A stretch of 64,000 nt of DNA from Scytonematopsis contorta HA4267-MV1. GTDB taxonomy: Bacteria > Cyanobacteriota > Cyanobacteriia > Cyanobacteriales > Nostocaceae. The DNA is taken from positions 62,001 through 126,000 of the forward strand of contig JAHHIC010000043.1 of assembly GCA_019359035.1 (NCBI GenBank), written 5' to 3'. Positions 28,199-34,911 of this stretch are shown here, piece after piece. The notes below the pieces were generated by a model, which saw only the letters and a program-made list of their open reading frames with translations, searched no databases and had not been told where the DNA came from. The translations under genes and the position numbers were made by a program. Numbering within the stretch: the stretch's first letter is position 1; every line of letters begins with the position of its first letter.

Positions 28199-28261
28199 AT
28201 GAACAATCTCGCTGTCGTCACTACTACTACCACCACTACTATCACGCCTGGAGGGACGTGA
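28199..28261 (+). CDS. Threonine-rich leader peptide 2
   Basis: A 20-codon ORF reading MNNLAVVTTTTTTTITPGGT, ATG at 28199 and TGA ending at 28261. It has seven Thr codons in a row and nine in total. It repeats the leader-then-terminator layout of leader 1 and shares the CTCGCT...ACTACTACTATCAC wording, so the pair probably arose by duplication. Its Pro-Gly-Gly codons (CCTGGAGGG, 28248-28256) are exactly complementary to the 5' arm of the following terminator. Confidence 0.8.
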   Translation: MNNLAVVTTTTTTTITPGGT

Positions 28262-28320
28262 TGTTGTTAGCTGCGTGCAGATGACGATAACCCCTCCAGG
28301 CAAAACTTGGGGGGTTTTTT
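28248..28320 (+). promoter_or_regulatory. Attenuator 2: antiterminator arm plus terminator
   Basis: The terminator is AACCCCTCCAG (28289-28299) against CTTGGGGGGTT (about 28306-28316), ending in TTTTTT. The leader-2 segment CCTGGAGGG (28248-28256) can pair instead with CCCTCCAGG of the 5' arm. A ribosome at the leader stop would cover that segment and let the terminator form. A ribosome stalled upstream at the Thr codons would leave it free and allow readthrough into thrS. This is classical amino-acid attenuation, inferred from complementarity. Confidence 0.75.
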
Positions 28321-28375
28321 ATTGCTTACTTATTCCATCGAGAATCCAGTTTTTGTTTAACAAGGAGAACTAACC

Positions 28376-28864
28376 ATGTATGACCATCGAGAATTAGCAA
28401 TCATCATGAACTTATTTCATTTTGAGGAACATAGCCCAGGTATGATTTTTTGGCATCCTATGGGTTGGCGGATGTTTCGGGCAATTGAGGAATTTATGCG
28501 CTCCCGTTACCAAGCTTACGGGTTTCAGGAAGTGCGATCGCCCGTCGCATTGAGCCGCGCTCTTTGGGAAAAATCAGGACATTGGGAGAAGTTCCGGGAA
28601 AATATCTTTGTTGTCGGTAGTATGAGCAGTAAAAAAGAGCCAAGTGATATCAGTGCCGATTATGCCTTGAAAACAATGTCTTGTCCGGCTCATATTGCCA
28701 TATACAAATCTGCTCGTCGAAGTTACCGAGAGATGCCGATTCGTCTGATGGAGTTTGGGATGGTTCACCGCAATGAACCTTCGGGAGCGCTTTCAGGTTG
28801 TATGCGTTTGCGTCAGTTTGTTCAAGATGATGCCCACATATTTTGCCAAGAAGCTGACATTGAA
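28376..28864 (+). pseudogene. thrS: Threonyl-tRNA synthetase, N-terminal fragment (interrupted)
   Basis: 163 codons of class II threonyl-tRNA synthetase from the ATG at 28376 (AAGGAG upstream) to GAA at 28864, where a TnpB element begins. It starts directly at the catalytic core (GMIFWHPMGWRMFRAIEEFM), with no TGS or N2 editing domain, so the enzyme could not clear Ser-tRNA(Thr) on its own. Visible are motif 2 (EFGMVHRNEPSGALSGCMRLRQFVQDDAHIF) and two zinc ligands, the Cys in MSCPAH and the His in DDAHIF. The frame runs 25 codons into the element and stops at 28937-28939. Joined to 30594-31307 it gives a 400-residue protein in one frame. Cyanobacteria with two ThrS genes are known (Anabaena T1/T2, the second proofreading-deficient). 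A housekeeping copy elsewhere is expected. Confidence 0.9.
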
Positions 28865-30593
28865 CCTCCCCACCTTATAAGAAGGTGGGGATTCTTGTTT
28901 ACAGAACGGGTTCAGTCGTTCCTATTGCCGTATTATTAGCATTGCTAATAATCGTGCTTTTACTTTTATCATTAGTAGGACGTTTGCCTACCCATATATT
29001 TATTTTCTCAATCACTTGACAGACACGAACAATAATTTTTGATGTGTCTATTTTAGATTTTTTAAGGATATTACATGCCCCGTTGGCATCAGCGTTGATT
29101 ATTATCTTATTTTTAGTTTTGAACTCACCACGTTTAGTTCTTCTACCAGAAGATTTTAACTTCTGACAGTCGGTATCTTGACCGTAAACTGGTAATTCAT
29201 CCCCATCAAAAAATGACATTTTGGAAGTGTATGACTCCTCCACAACTACAAATTGAATTCCATATCTTTTACAAAGATATTCAAGCGTATTCTTAAGTTC
29301 ATTAAAAGGAACCTGTACAAAGCTCTGCGTATTTCTTTTGCCGATATCGATACCATCTTTTATTCCTTGATTCCATCCAAAAATAATTTTACCTATACCC
29401 AAAGCTAAGCATTTATTGATTATTACTCTAGCAGATTTTTTGATAAAATCTTTAACTTGGTTATTTCTAGATAAAGTCAACCTAGCTAATGACCCATTCC
29501 AGAAACCTTGCTCTTTACCAGTTTTTAACTTAGCTACTGACTTGTTATAAAATTGGTTAATGGACTTAAGCTGTTTACCATTTATAATAAATCCTTTTTC
29601 TCCAGTATTAGGGATACAAGTAGCAAAATTATTTAAGCCTACATCTATTCCCAAAACTTTATTATCATCTAAGGATGATATTTGGGGATTTGTTTTTCTA
29701 CAAATCCAATGAATGTAAACTTCTGAATGCTTTGTTGTAATTGTAAGTTCGACCAATGTAGATGTATCTACAAAATCAGGAACGCGAAACTTTAGATATT
29801 CATTTAGTTTTGTCCCCATCACATCTGCAAAACATGTTCTTCGGAAATTAATTCCTGTAGAAACGTAAGCGTACTTAACACTTTTTTCAACTTCAATCTT
29901 TACAGTTTGTTTTGGATATGTTATTTCAAATAAACCTCCTTTTTTCCTATACCCTGGTAAATTTGGCCTTTTACCTCCTTCTACATAATGTCTGTCTAAA
30001 ACTTCTTTGAAAGATTTAAAGTTTTCTGCAACCTTATGACAAACAGATTGTGCAGCTTGTGAATGCAACATTTTGTAATGGTAATTGTCCTTAAAGTCTT
30101 CTTGCAGGTCACAAGCTATACTCTGAAAATTAAGAGTTTTAAACGTAAAGTAACCTTGTTTCAGACTAAAAACCATTGAGTTATAGAGGCTATTTGCATG
30201 ACGCAAAATACTAAATATTACATCTTTCCCTAACTCAGATAACCTAACGTGCTGTGTAGTGGTGCTGATATACGTATCTTGATTTTTCTCTTTATCAGAC
30301 TCTCGTTGTTTTTTACTCTTGAATGTCACTTATTAACCACCTCCTTTACTTTATAAGTATATCATATTTATGGAAGATTTACATAAAGAGTATTTTATAA
30401 ATAATGATATTTATAATTAGGAAATAATCAAAATATATATATAAATTGGATATCATTATTCTAATCAAACAATATATTTTGAATAAGTCAATAAGATATT
30501 AGAAAAATAATGGGCATCGAACCCATCATTTTTCTTTGCTATCCATCCCCACCCTACTGCACAGAGGATGGGGAATTCCGCAAAACTGTTAAA
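28865..30593 (-). mobile_element. TnpB-only IS200/IS605-type element inserted in thrS
   Basis: About 1729 bp between thrS codons: left flank GACATTGAA, right flank AGCGAAATTC. Removing 28865-30593 rejoins the synthetase in frame with no target duplication (the exact ends are ambiguous by up to 3 bases), as expected for IS200/IS605 elements. It has subterminal hairpins rather than inverted repeats: CCCCACCTTATAAGAAGGTGGGG at one end (about 28869-28890, loop included) and CCATCCCC...GGATGGGG at the other (30543-30573). It contains only tnpB and no Y1 transposase tnpA, so its movement depends on another copy. The tnpB 3' end faces the thrS 5' half, where the guide-RNA end should lie. Confidence 0.85.
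28899..30329 (-). CDS. tnpB: TnpB, RNA-guided endonuclease of IS605-type element
   Basis: 476 aa, apparently full length. The RuvC-like active site is intact: RuvC-I Asp in GIDVGLNNFATC, RuvC-II Glu in VVVEESYTSK and RuvC-III Asp in NADANGACNIL. The usual CxxC zinc finger after TSK is replaced by MSFFDGDELPVYGQD...GRRTKRG, a variant I recall from cyanobacterial TnpB proteins. TnpB uses an RNA made from its 3' end and the right end of the element to cut DNA matching the flanking guide, next to a short TAM. Here the flank gives the guide TTCAATGTCAGCTTCTTGGC, which is thrS sequence. The start codon has GGAGG upstream on the minus strand. Confidence 0.9.
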   Translation of the reverse strand: MTFKSKKQRESDKEKNQDTYISTTTQHVRLSELGKDVIFSILRHANSLYNSMVFSLKQGYFTFKTLNFQSIACDLQEDFKDNYHYKMLHSQAAQSVCHKVAENFKSFKEVLDRHYVEGGKRPNLPGYRKKGGLFEITYPKQTVKIEVEKSVKYAYVSTGINFRRTCFADVMGTKLNEYLKFRVPDFVDTSTLVELTITTKHSEVYIHWICRKTNPQISSLDDNKVLGIDVGLNNFATCIPNTGEKGFIINGKQLKSINQFYNKSVAKLKTGKEQGFWNGSLARLTLSRNNQVKDFIKKSARVIINKCLALGIGKIIFGWNQGIKDGIDIGKRNTQSFVQVPFNELKNTLEYLCKRYGIQFVVVEESYTSKMSFFDGDELPVYGQDTDCQKLKSSGRRTKRGEFKTKNKIIINADANGACNILKKSKIDTSKIIVRVCQVIEKINIWVGKRPTNDKSKSTIISNANNTAIGTTEPVL

Positions 30594-31307
30594 AGCGAAA
30601 TTCATAACTTCCTAAACATGGTCAGTGAAGTATATAAAGCTTTTGGCTATGATAATTTTGCGGTTAAAATCTCTCTAAGGCCAGAAAAACGCTTTGGTAG
30701 CGATGCCGTTTGGGACAAAGCAGAATCATTACTCATAGAAGCTTGTGAAAGCTTAGGATACCCCTATGAATTATTGCCCGGTGAAGGTGCATTCTATGCT
30801 CCTAAAATCGAGATAAGCCTAGAAGACCACCTCGGAAGGTTTTGGCAGTGCGGTACAATGCAAGTAGATTTTAATCTCCCACAAATTTTTGACCTGAACT
30901 TTATTAATAGTGATGGTTCTTTTGAGCAACCAGTGATTTTACATCAAGCAGTGTTAGGCTCGATAGAACGTTGGATTGGCATTTTACTAGAAAATCACGG
31001 TGGTGCTTTACCATTGTGGCTTGCTCCGGTACAGATTGCAGTGGCTTCCATTTCAGATAAATCTCTAGAATGGGCAGAGGTTGTTACTGCTAAATTGAGA
31101 AGCATTAACGTCAGAGTCGAACTAGTAAAACGAGATGCGACAATTTCTAAAAAGATTCGGGAACTGTCAAAACGTAAAATTCCCCTAATAGCAGTTGTGG
31201 GAGACCATGAAGCTGCTAACGGTACTGTAAATCTCCGCCGCTTTGGGGTTTCTGGTCAGCAAGAAATTACACTTGCAAAGTTAGAAGAGGAATTTTCTCA
31301 CCAGTAG
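30594..31307 (+). pseudogene. thrS: Threonyl-tRNA synthetase, C-terminal fragment (interrupted)
   Basis: Continues the catalytic core (SEIHNFLNMVSEVYKAFGY, then LRPEKRFGSDAVWDKAE, GEGAFYAPKIEI, WQCGTMQVDFNLPQ). It includes the third zinc-ligand region ILHQAVLGSIERWIGILLEN with motif 3, and a complete anticodon-binding domain (LPLWLAPVQIAV...LRRFGVSGQQEITLAKLEEEF). The open frame extends back to an ATG at 30510 inside the element, but no Shine-Dalgarno precedes it and those first 27 codons are element sequence. A separately translated C-terminal half is possible but unsupported. No other damage is visible, so the interruption looks recent. A palindromic terminator follows at 31319. Confidence 0.88.
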
Positions 31308-31318
31308 AGACACGACAC

Positions 31319-31346
31319 GTAGAGACGTTACATGTAACGTCTCTAC
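31319..31346. terminator. Palindromic terminator between thrS and the AbiEii-like gene
   Basis: A perfect 28-base palindrome (GTAGAGACGTTACA and its complement), identical to the core of the one at 8950, lies between convergent genes. The last codons of the minus-strand gene overlap it. T runs follow on the plus strand. Confidence 0.75.
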
Positions 31347-32188
31347 ATTTTTTTGAGAGCGAGCAAAGTTACTTCATACCAATGACTTGTCACCGCAGTC
31401 ACAACAGATAAAAAATCTTCTGGCATAGTTTGTGTCGGAGCTTTTCGCTGATACCATTTCCATTGATTACGACCTTTACTATTATTCCAACTGTTAGGTG
31501 CGACTAGCATTTCTAACACGTCTTGTAATGGGGTGTTGCGACTACTAAAAGCAACTGCAATGGAACTAGATAATTGAGCATCATCTAGTGGCACTTCAAT
31601 ATACAACATTAGGTCATACAAATCTTTTGGTCTCCAACGTCTCGGGCCGAGTTCCACTAGACCATGTATTTTCCAACCGACCATTGTTTCAGGACGCACA
31701 GCTTGTAAATTTACAGCGTCTCCTAAAAACGTTGGATAGTTAATCCACTCAGGAGGAAGAACTAGTGGGTCACCAAAACCGATATCAATTTGAATATTAC
31801 GCTGATACTCACCAAGTGCAGCATCAATATTAATTCGCAGACCAGGAAATTCTGTTTCTAACCAAATTCCCTTAATTTGCAAAGAATCAATATAAAAAGT
31901 AACACCATCAGCACAATCATCAATTGACAAAATATCTAAAAATATTTGTCTTGTAACTTCAATATCAAACTCTTAAAGACCAAGAAAATCAACATCAACA
32001 GCAACTCGTTTTTCTGGTGCAACCCAAAGCCTCGTCAACATTCCACCACGTAGCACCAAATCTTTAACATAAATAGAACGAGAAAGCCTTCTCAGTACAG
32101 CTTCCAACAAATTATAAATCAGCACTTCTTCACAAGGACGATTTGTTGTGCTGGTAATAGTAGCCAAATGCTCGTCAATGTTTTTCAT
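31343..32188 (-). pseudogene. AbiEii-like nucleotidyltransferase with one internal stop
   Basis: Two same-frame pieces, 71 codons (32188-31973) and a downstream part whose first ATG is at 31930, are separated only by a TAA at 31973-31975. Reading through gives ...DVDFLGL-stop-EFDIEVTRQIFLDILSIDD..., a continuous 281-codon gene. The N-terminal part has the nucleotidyltransferase signature LRGGMLTRLW...VDVDFLG (GG followed by DxD), as in AbiEii/AbiGii toxins of type IV toxin-antitoxin systems, and the later part has RPETMVGWKIHGLVELGPRRWRPKDLYDL, the usual AbiEii helix block. AGGAGG precedes the ATG. No AbiEi-type antitoxin gene is adjacent. A single nonsense change suggests a recently inactivated or orphan gene; re-initiation at 31930 would lack the catalytic motif. 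Confidence 0.8.
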
Positions 32189-32249
32189 AGGACTATCCTC
32201 CTGACCAAAAAAATCAAAATTGAATAAATCTGGATTGATTTTTAATAAA

Positions 32250-32280
32250 TTTTGAATTTTGAATTTTGAATTTTGAATTG
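32250..32280. repeat. TTTTGAA heptamer repeat
   Basis: Four units of TTTTGAA (TTGAATTTTGAATTTTGAA) form a short STRR between the AbiEii-like gene and the next minus-strand gene. Confidence 0.8.
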
Positions 32281-32289
32281 ACGTAGCTT

Positions 32290-32928
32290 TTAGCTTTCAA
32301 TCCAGCCAGCATCCAAATTTATGTTGCTGTCATAAACGGTGTATTCCCGTTGCTGTTGACAAAACTTGAATCCTTTTGCTTTCAAGCCTGTCAAAAGTAA
32401 ATCAAAACGTGATTGTGCTGTATACTTTCCAAGGTTATATAAGCGCATAGTGATAAACCTTTGTTGCTGTCCGTCACTCTCCTGCTTGAAAGCGTTTGCA
32501 GATAAATGGGCATCATGTTCACAACAATATTGTTGCAACACCTTTATATCCGCGATTGCAGATAAAATTACTTTGACATGAAACTCAAAGTAATTAGTTA
32601 CTGGTAACTCCAGAGCTTCATCGTCTGTTACTGGAACATCACAGTTACCCAACATTGCCTCAATTTTGATGCGAGTCACTTCAAAGCCAGCTTCCATTAA
32701 CTTTTGCGCTATTACCTGCACCTCACAGAACACGCTGGTCAATGTGCCATGATGGTAAGAAGCTGTCATCGGTTGGGAACGAGTCAAGCCTTGAGGTAAT
32801 TCAATAAGGACACATTTGACACCCAACGTTTTGCACAATAAGCAAAATCTCTCCCGTGCAACCAAATTTGTAGTTTTGACGGTAATGTGAGCTTCAAATG
32901 TCCCGGTATAATCGCGTCGTGTCAGCAC
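32290..32928 (-). CDS. Unknown 212-aa protein
   Basis: I do not recognise the family with confidence. It is soluble, without signal peptide or membrane segment. Features that look conserved are GTFEAHITV near the start, FCLLCKTLGVKCVLIELPQG, SYHHGTL and EFHVKV. The two similar blocks FEAHITV and FEFHVKV may be an internal duplication of a ferredoxin-like half. The start is a GTG at 32928 with only a weak AAGG upstream; no nearby ATG offers an alternative. It precedes the AbiEii-like gene on the same strand, separated by about 100 bases with an STRR. Coding is supported by length and balanced amino-acid use. Confidence 0.65.
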   Translation of the reverse strand: MLTRRDYTGTFEAHITVKTTNLVARERFCLLCKTLGVKCVLIELPQGLTRSQPMTASYHHGTLTSVFCEVQVIAQKLMEAGFEVTRIKIEAMLGNCDVPVTDDEALELPVTNYFEFHVKVILSAIADIKVLQQYCCEHDAHLSANAFKQESDGQQQRFITMRLYNLGKYTAQSRFDLLLTGLKAKGFKFCQQQREYTVYDSNINLDAGWIES

Positions 32929-33107
32929 CTTATTTTGCAGCTAGTAAAAAGGGGGTTTGTTTTGGTCGTAGAGTTTTGACATTAGATGTGATGTATTACA
33001 AACAAGATTACTCTTTGTATTATAAGTGTATTATGAAAACAGTGTCTACAGGTGTATGTCTTGAGGAATATAGACCAGTTCGTAAAGTGTCACCTGGTAT
33101 ACTTGTC

Positions 33108-33136
33108 TTTGCTCTTGTCGAGTGATAACGTATAAA
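33108..33136 (+). promoter_or_regulatory. Candidate promoter of small RNA gene 1
   Basis: TTTGCT (33108-33113) and TATAAA (33131-33136) are separated by 17 bases, just before the first of two near-identical small-RNA units. Confidence 0.45.
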
Positions 33137-33139
33137 TGT

Positions 33140-33206
33140 GTGTGAGGAGCAAAGTGAAAGCAAAATCGCCTGGGGTGGAAACACGGTAACACTCCCAGGC
33201 GTTTTT
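33140..33206 (+). ncRNA. Small RNA gene 1 (Yfr2-like), tandem pair
   Basis: About 67 bases starting TGTGAGGAGCAAAG and ending in a strong Rho-independent terminator: CGCCTGGG / CCCAGGCG then TTTTT. The loop holds GTGGAAACACGGTAACAC. A second unit at 33331 repeats the 5' end and the loop almost exactly, while the terminator stem differs by compensatory changes (CGCCTGGG versus AGTACCTGG). That is the mark of a conserved structural RNA rather than a coding sequence. The size and GGAAACA loop recall the cyanobacterial Yfr2 family as I remember it; that assignment is unverified. Confidence 0.65.
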
Positions 33207-33295
33207 GCATTTATATAATTATTTTGATTACGACTATTCTTTATTAAAAAAATATAAATAAAGCCGTTACTTGATGAAATTGTTATCTAGAATAC

Positions 33296-33324
33296 TTGCC
33301 ATTTTATGAAACATAGATTATTCT
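33296..33324 (+). promoter_or_regulatory. Promoter of small RNA gene 2
   Basis: TTGCCA (33296-33301), 17 bases, TATTCT (33319-33324), then a predicted start near 33331 at GTGTGTGAGGAG, the first base of similarity to unit 1. Confidence 0.6.
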
Positions 33325-33330
33325 ATAGGA

Positions 33331-33403
33331 GTGTGTGAGGAGTAAAGTTGAAATCAAAAAGTACCTGGAGTGGAAACACGGTAACACGCCCAGGTACTTT
33401 TTG
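33331..33403 (+). ncRNA. Small RNA gene 2 (Yfr2-like), tandem pair
   Basis: About 73 bases: GTGTGTGAGGAGTAAAG, then AAGTACCTGG, the loop AGTGGAAACACGGTAACAC, CCAGGTACTT and a T run. It keeps the loop of unit 1 while the stem bases differ in a paired fashion. An ORF cannot explain the conservation because the two copies differ by one base in frame. It lies downstream of the convergent OFA transporter gene and has its own promoter. Confidence 0.68.
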
Positions 33404-33438
33404 CATTTTATGTTAGTAATTGCTAGCTGCTAATTAGT

Positions 33439-33482
33439 AATGGACGGTCAACAGTCAACCGTCAACCGTTAACCGTCAACCA
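33439..33482. repeat. STRR (GTCAACn heptamers)
   Basis: Units of GGTCAAC/AGTCAAC/CGTCAAC/CGTTAAC lie immediately after the stop of the minus-strand transporter gene. Confidence 0.8.
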
Positions 33483-33485
33483 TAA

Positions 33486-34757
33486 CTAAACTTTTGTATT
33501 AATTTCCCTTTCGGAAGTACCAGAGATTGTTAGACTGCGCTTCAACATAAATACAGCGAGAAAAATTCCGATAGCAGCTAGGATTGCTGTGGGGTAGAAG
33601 AAGTTTGTATAGCTACCAAAAATATCTCGAATTCTGCCAGCTAAAAGTGTACCTCCCAAAGCTCCTGCACCAAAAGCAGTAAAGACGATACCATAGTTTT
33701 TGGCGTAATCTTCTGGTCTAAACATAGTTAAAGTTGAAGTAGGAGCTATTGCTAACCAACCTCCAAAGGAAAATTGAAATAGAGAAAATGCAATTAAGAA
33801 AGTTGCAACACTACCTTCACCTGCGCTAATCATCATAATTGAAGCGATGATAATCAGGACATAAGTAGCTATAGCAGCAAACTTCGGTGTAAATCGGTCA
33901 GTGACCCAACCGAAGACCAAACGTCCTAAACCGTTGAATACAGCAAATAGAGAAACCGTCAGAGTGGCAGTATTTCCGTCTAGTTTAATAATTTCCTCAC
34001 CAACTGGCTTTGCAGTACCAATAGCAGCGAGTCCAACAAAAGTACCTATGGTGTAGCATAACCACAACCCATAAAATGCACCGGTTCCCAACATTTCCCC
34101 GTTATCAGCTAATGTTCCATTTATGACAGCGGTGGGAGGATTCCAACCTAATGGTTTCCAGCCTTTTGGAGGTGTGACTAGGGTTGTGGAAATAGCAAGA
34201 ATAATCGCAATGAAAGCAATACCTAAAATTAAAAAAGTTTTCTGTAGTCCAACAGTCGGAGAATCAATTAGTGATTTTGCAATTGGTGCAGTAATCAAAG
34301 GTGACAAACCAAAACCAATTACTGTTAACCCTACTGCGATACCTTTTTTATCGGGAAACCATTTTGCCACAACTGCTAGGGGCACACCATAAGCCATACC
34401 AACCCCAATACCAGCTATTACCCCGTAGGTAACCACTAGCATGTAAATGTTGTTAACAAAACTAGATAAAACGTAGCCTATTCCCATCACTACACCACCA
34501 CCAGCAATGATAACGCGAGAGCCAAAACGGTTAATATAAAAACCAGTAATCGGCATTAAGATAGAAAAAACTACCAAAAGTACAGTGAAAGGCAATAAAC
34601 TATCAGTAGCATTAATGCTAAGTAACTTTTCTAAAGGTTTTCTAAAAATACTCCAAGAATAAACAGTTCCTAAACAAAGCAATACAGTCATACCAAGAGG
34701 TATAAGAAACCATCTGCCTTTCTCCGCTGGTAAACCAAAAAGTTTAATGTTGTTCAT
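33486..34757 (-). CDS. MFS transporter, oxalate/formate antiporter (OFA) family
   Basis: 423 aa with about 12 hydrophobic segments. The N-terminus GRWFLIPLGMTVLLCLGTVYSWSIFRKPLEKLL is characteristic of the OFA family, and the MFS motif A region appears as FYINRFGSRVII with GVGMAYGVPLAVVAKWFPDKKGIAVGL following. The first half of the family often carries small carboxylates such as oxalate, formate or related acids; the substrate here cannot be decided. Inner-membrane protein. The gene stands alone between small-RNA genes and a divergent mscS-like gene, with a 154-base AT-rich region between the two starts. Confidence 0.88.
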   Translation of the reverse strand: MNNIKLFGLPAEKGRWFLIPLGMTVLLCLGTVYSWSIFRKPLEKLLSINATDSLLPFTVLLVVFSILMPITGFYINRFGSRVIIAGGGVVMGIGYVLSSFVNNIYMLVVTYGVIAGIGVGMAYGVPLAVVAKWFPDKKGIAVGLTVIGFGLSPLITAPIAKSLIDSPTVGLQKTFLILGIAFIAIILAISTTLVTPPKGWKPLGWNPPTAVINGTLADNGEMLGTGAFYGLWLCYTIGTFVGLAAIGTAKPVGEEIIKLDGNTATLTVSLFAVFNGLGRLVFGWVTDRFTPKFAAIATYVLIIIASIMMISAGEGSVATFLIAFSLFQFSFGGWLAIAPTSTLTMFRPEDYAKNYGIVFTAFGAGALGGTLLAGRIRDIFGSYTNFFYPTAILAAIGIFLAVFMLKRSLTISGTSEREINTKV

Positions 34758-34911
34758 AATACAAAATGCTTGTGAATACTTTTGTTGAAGTATCGCATTT
34801 TTTTTTTGATTTTTCCAAAGCTTTATATATATTTTTTATAACTTTAGATGGATAAAAATATCAGTCTTTGGTATAAAATCTTTTTGTATCTCTTGTGACC
34901 ATCACATAATT

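Noticed and set aside
28865-30593. Intein or group II intron in thrS
   Set aside because: The insert encodes TnpB on the opposite strand, has IS605-type end hairpins and stop codons in the thrS frame, and no splicing motifs.
32898-33125. 75-codon plus-strand ORF just before the sRNA pair
   Set aside because: It overlaps the start of the minus-strand gene, has no family resemblance or RBS, and its end carries the promoter of sRNA 1.
33338-33400. Leader peptides inside the two sRNA units (GTG/TTG after GAGGAG)
   Set aside because: The two copies differ by one base within the would-be frame, so the amino-acid sequence is not conserved while the RNA stem and loop are.
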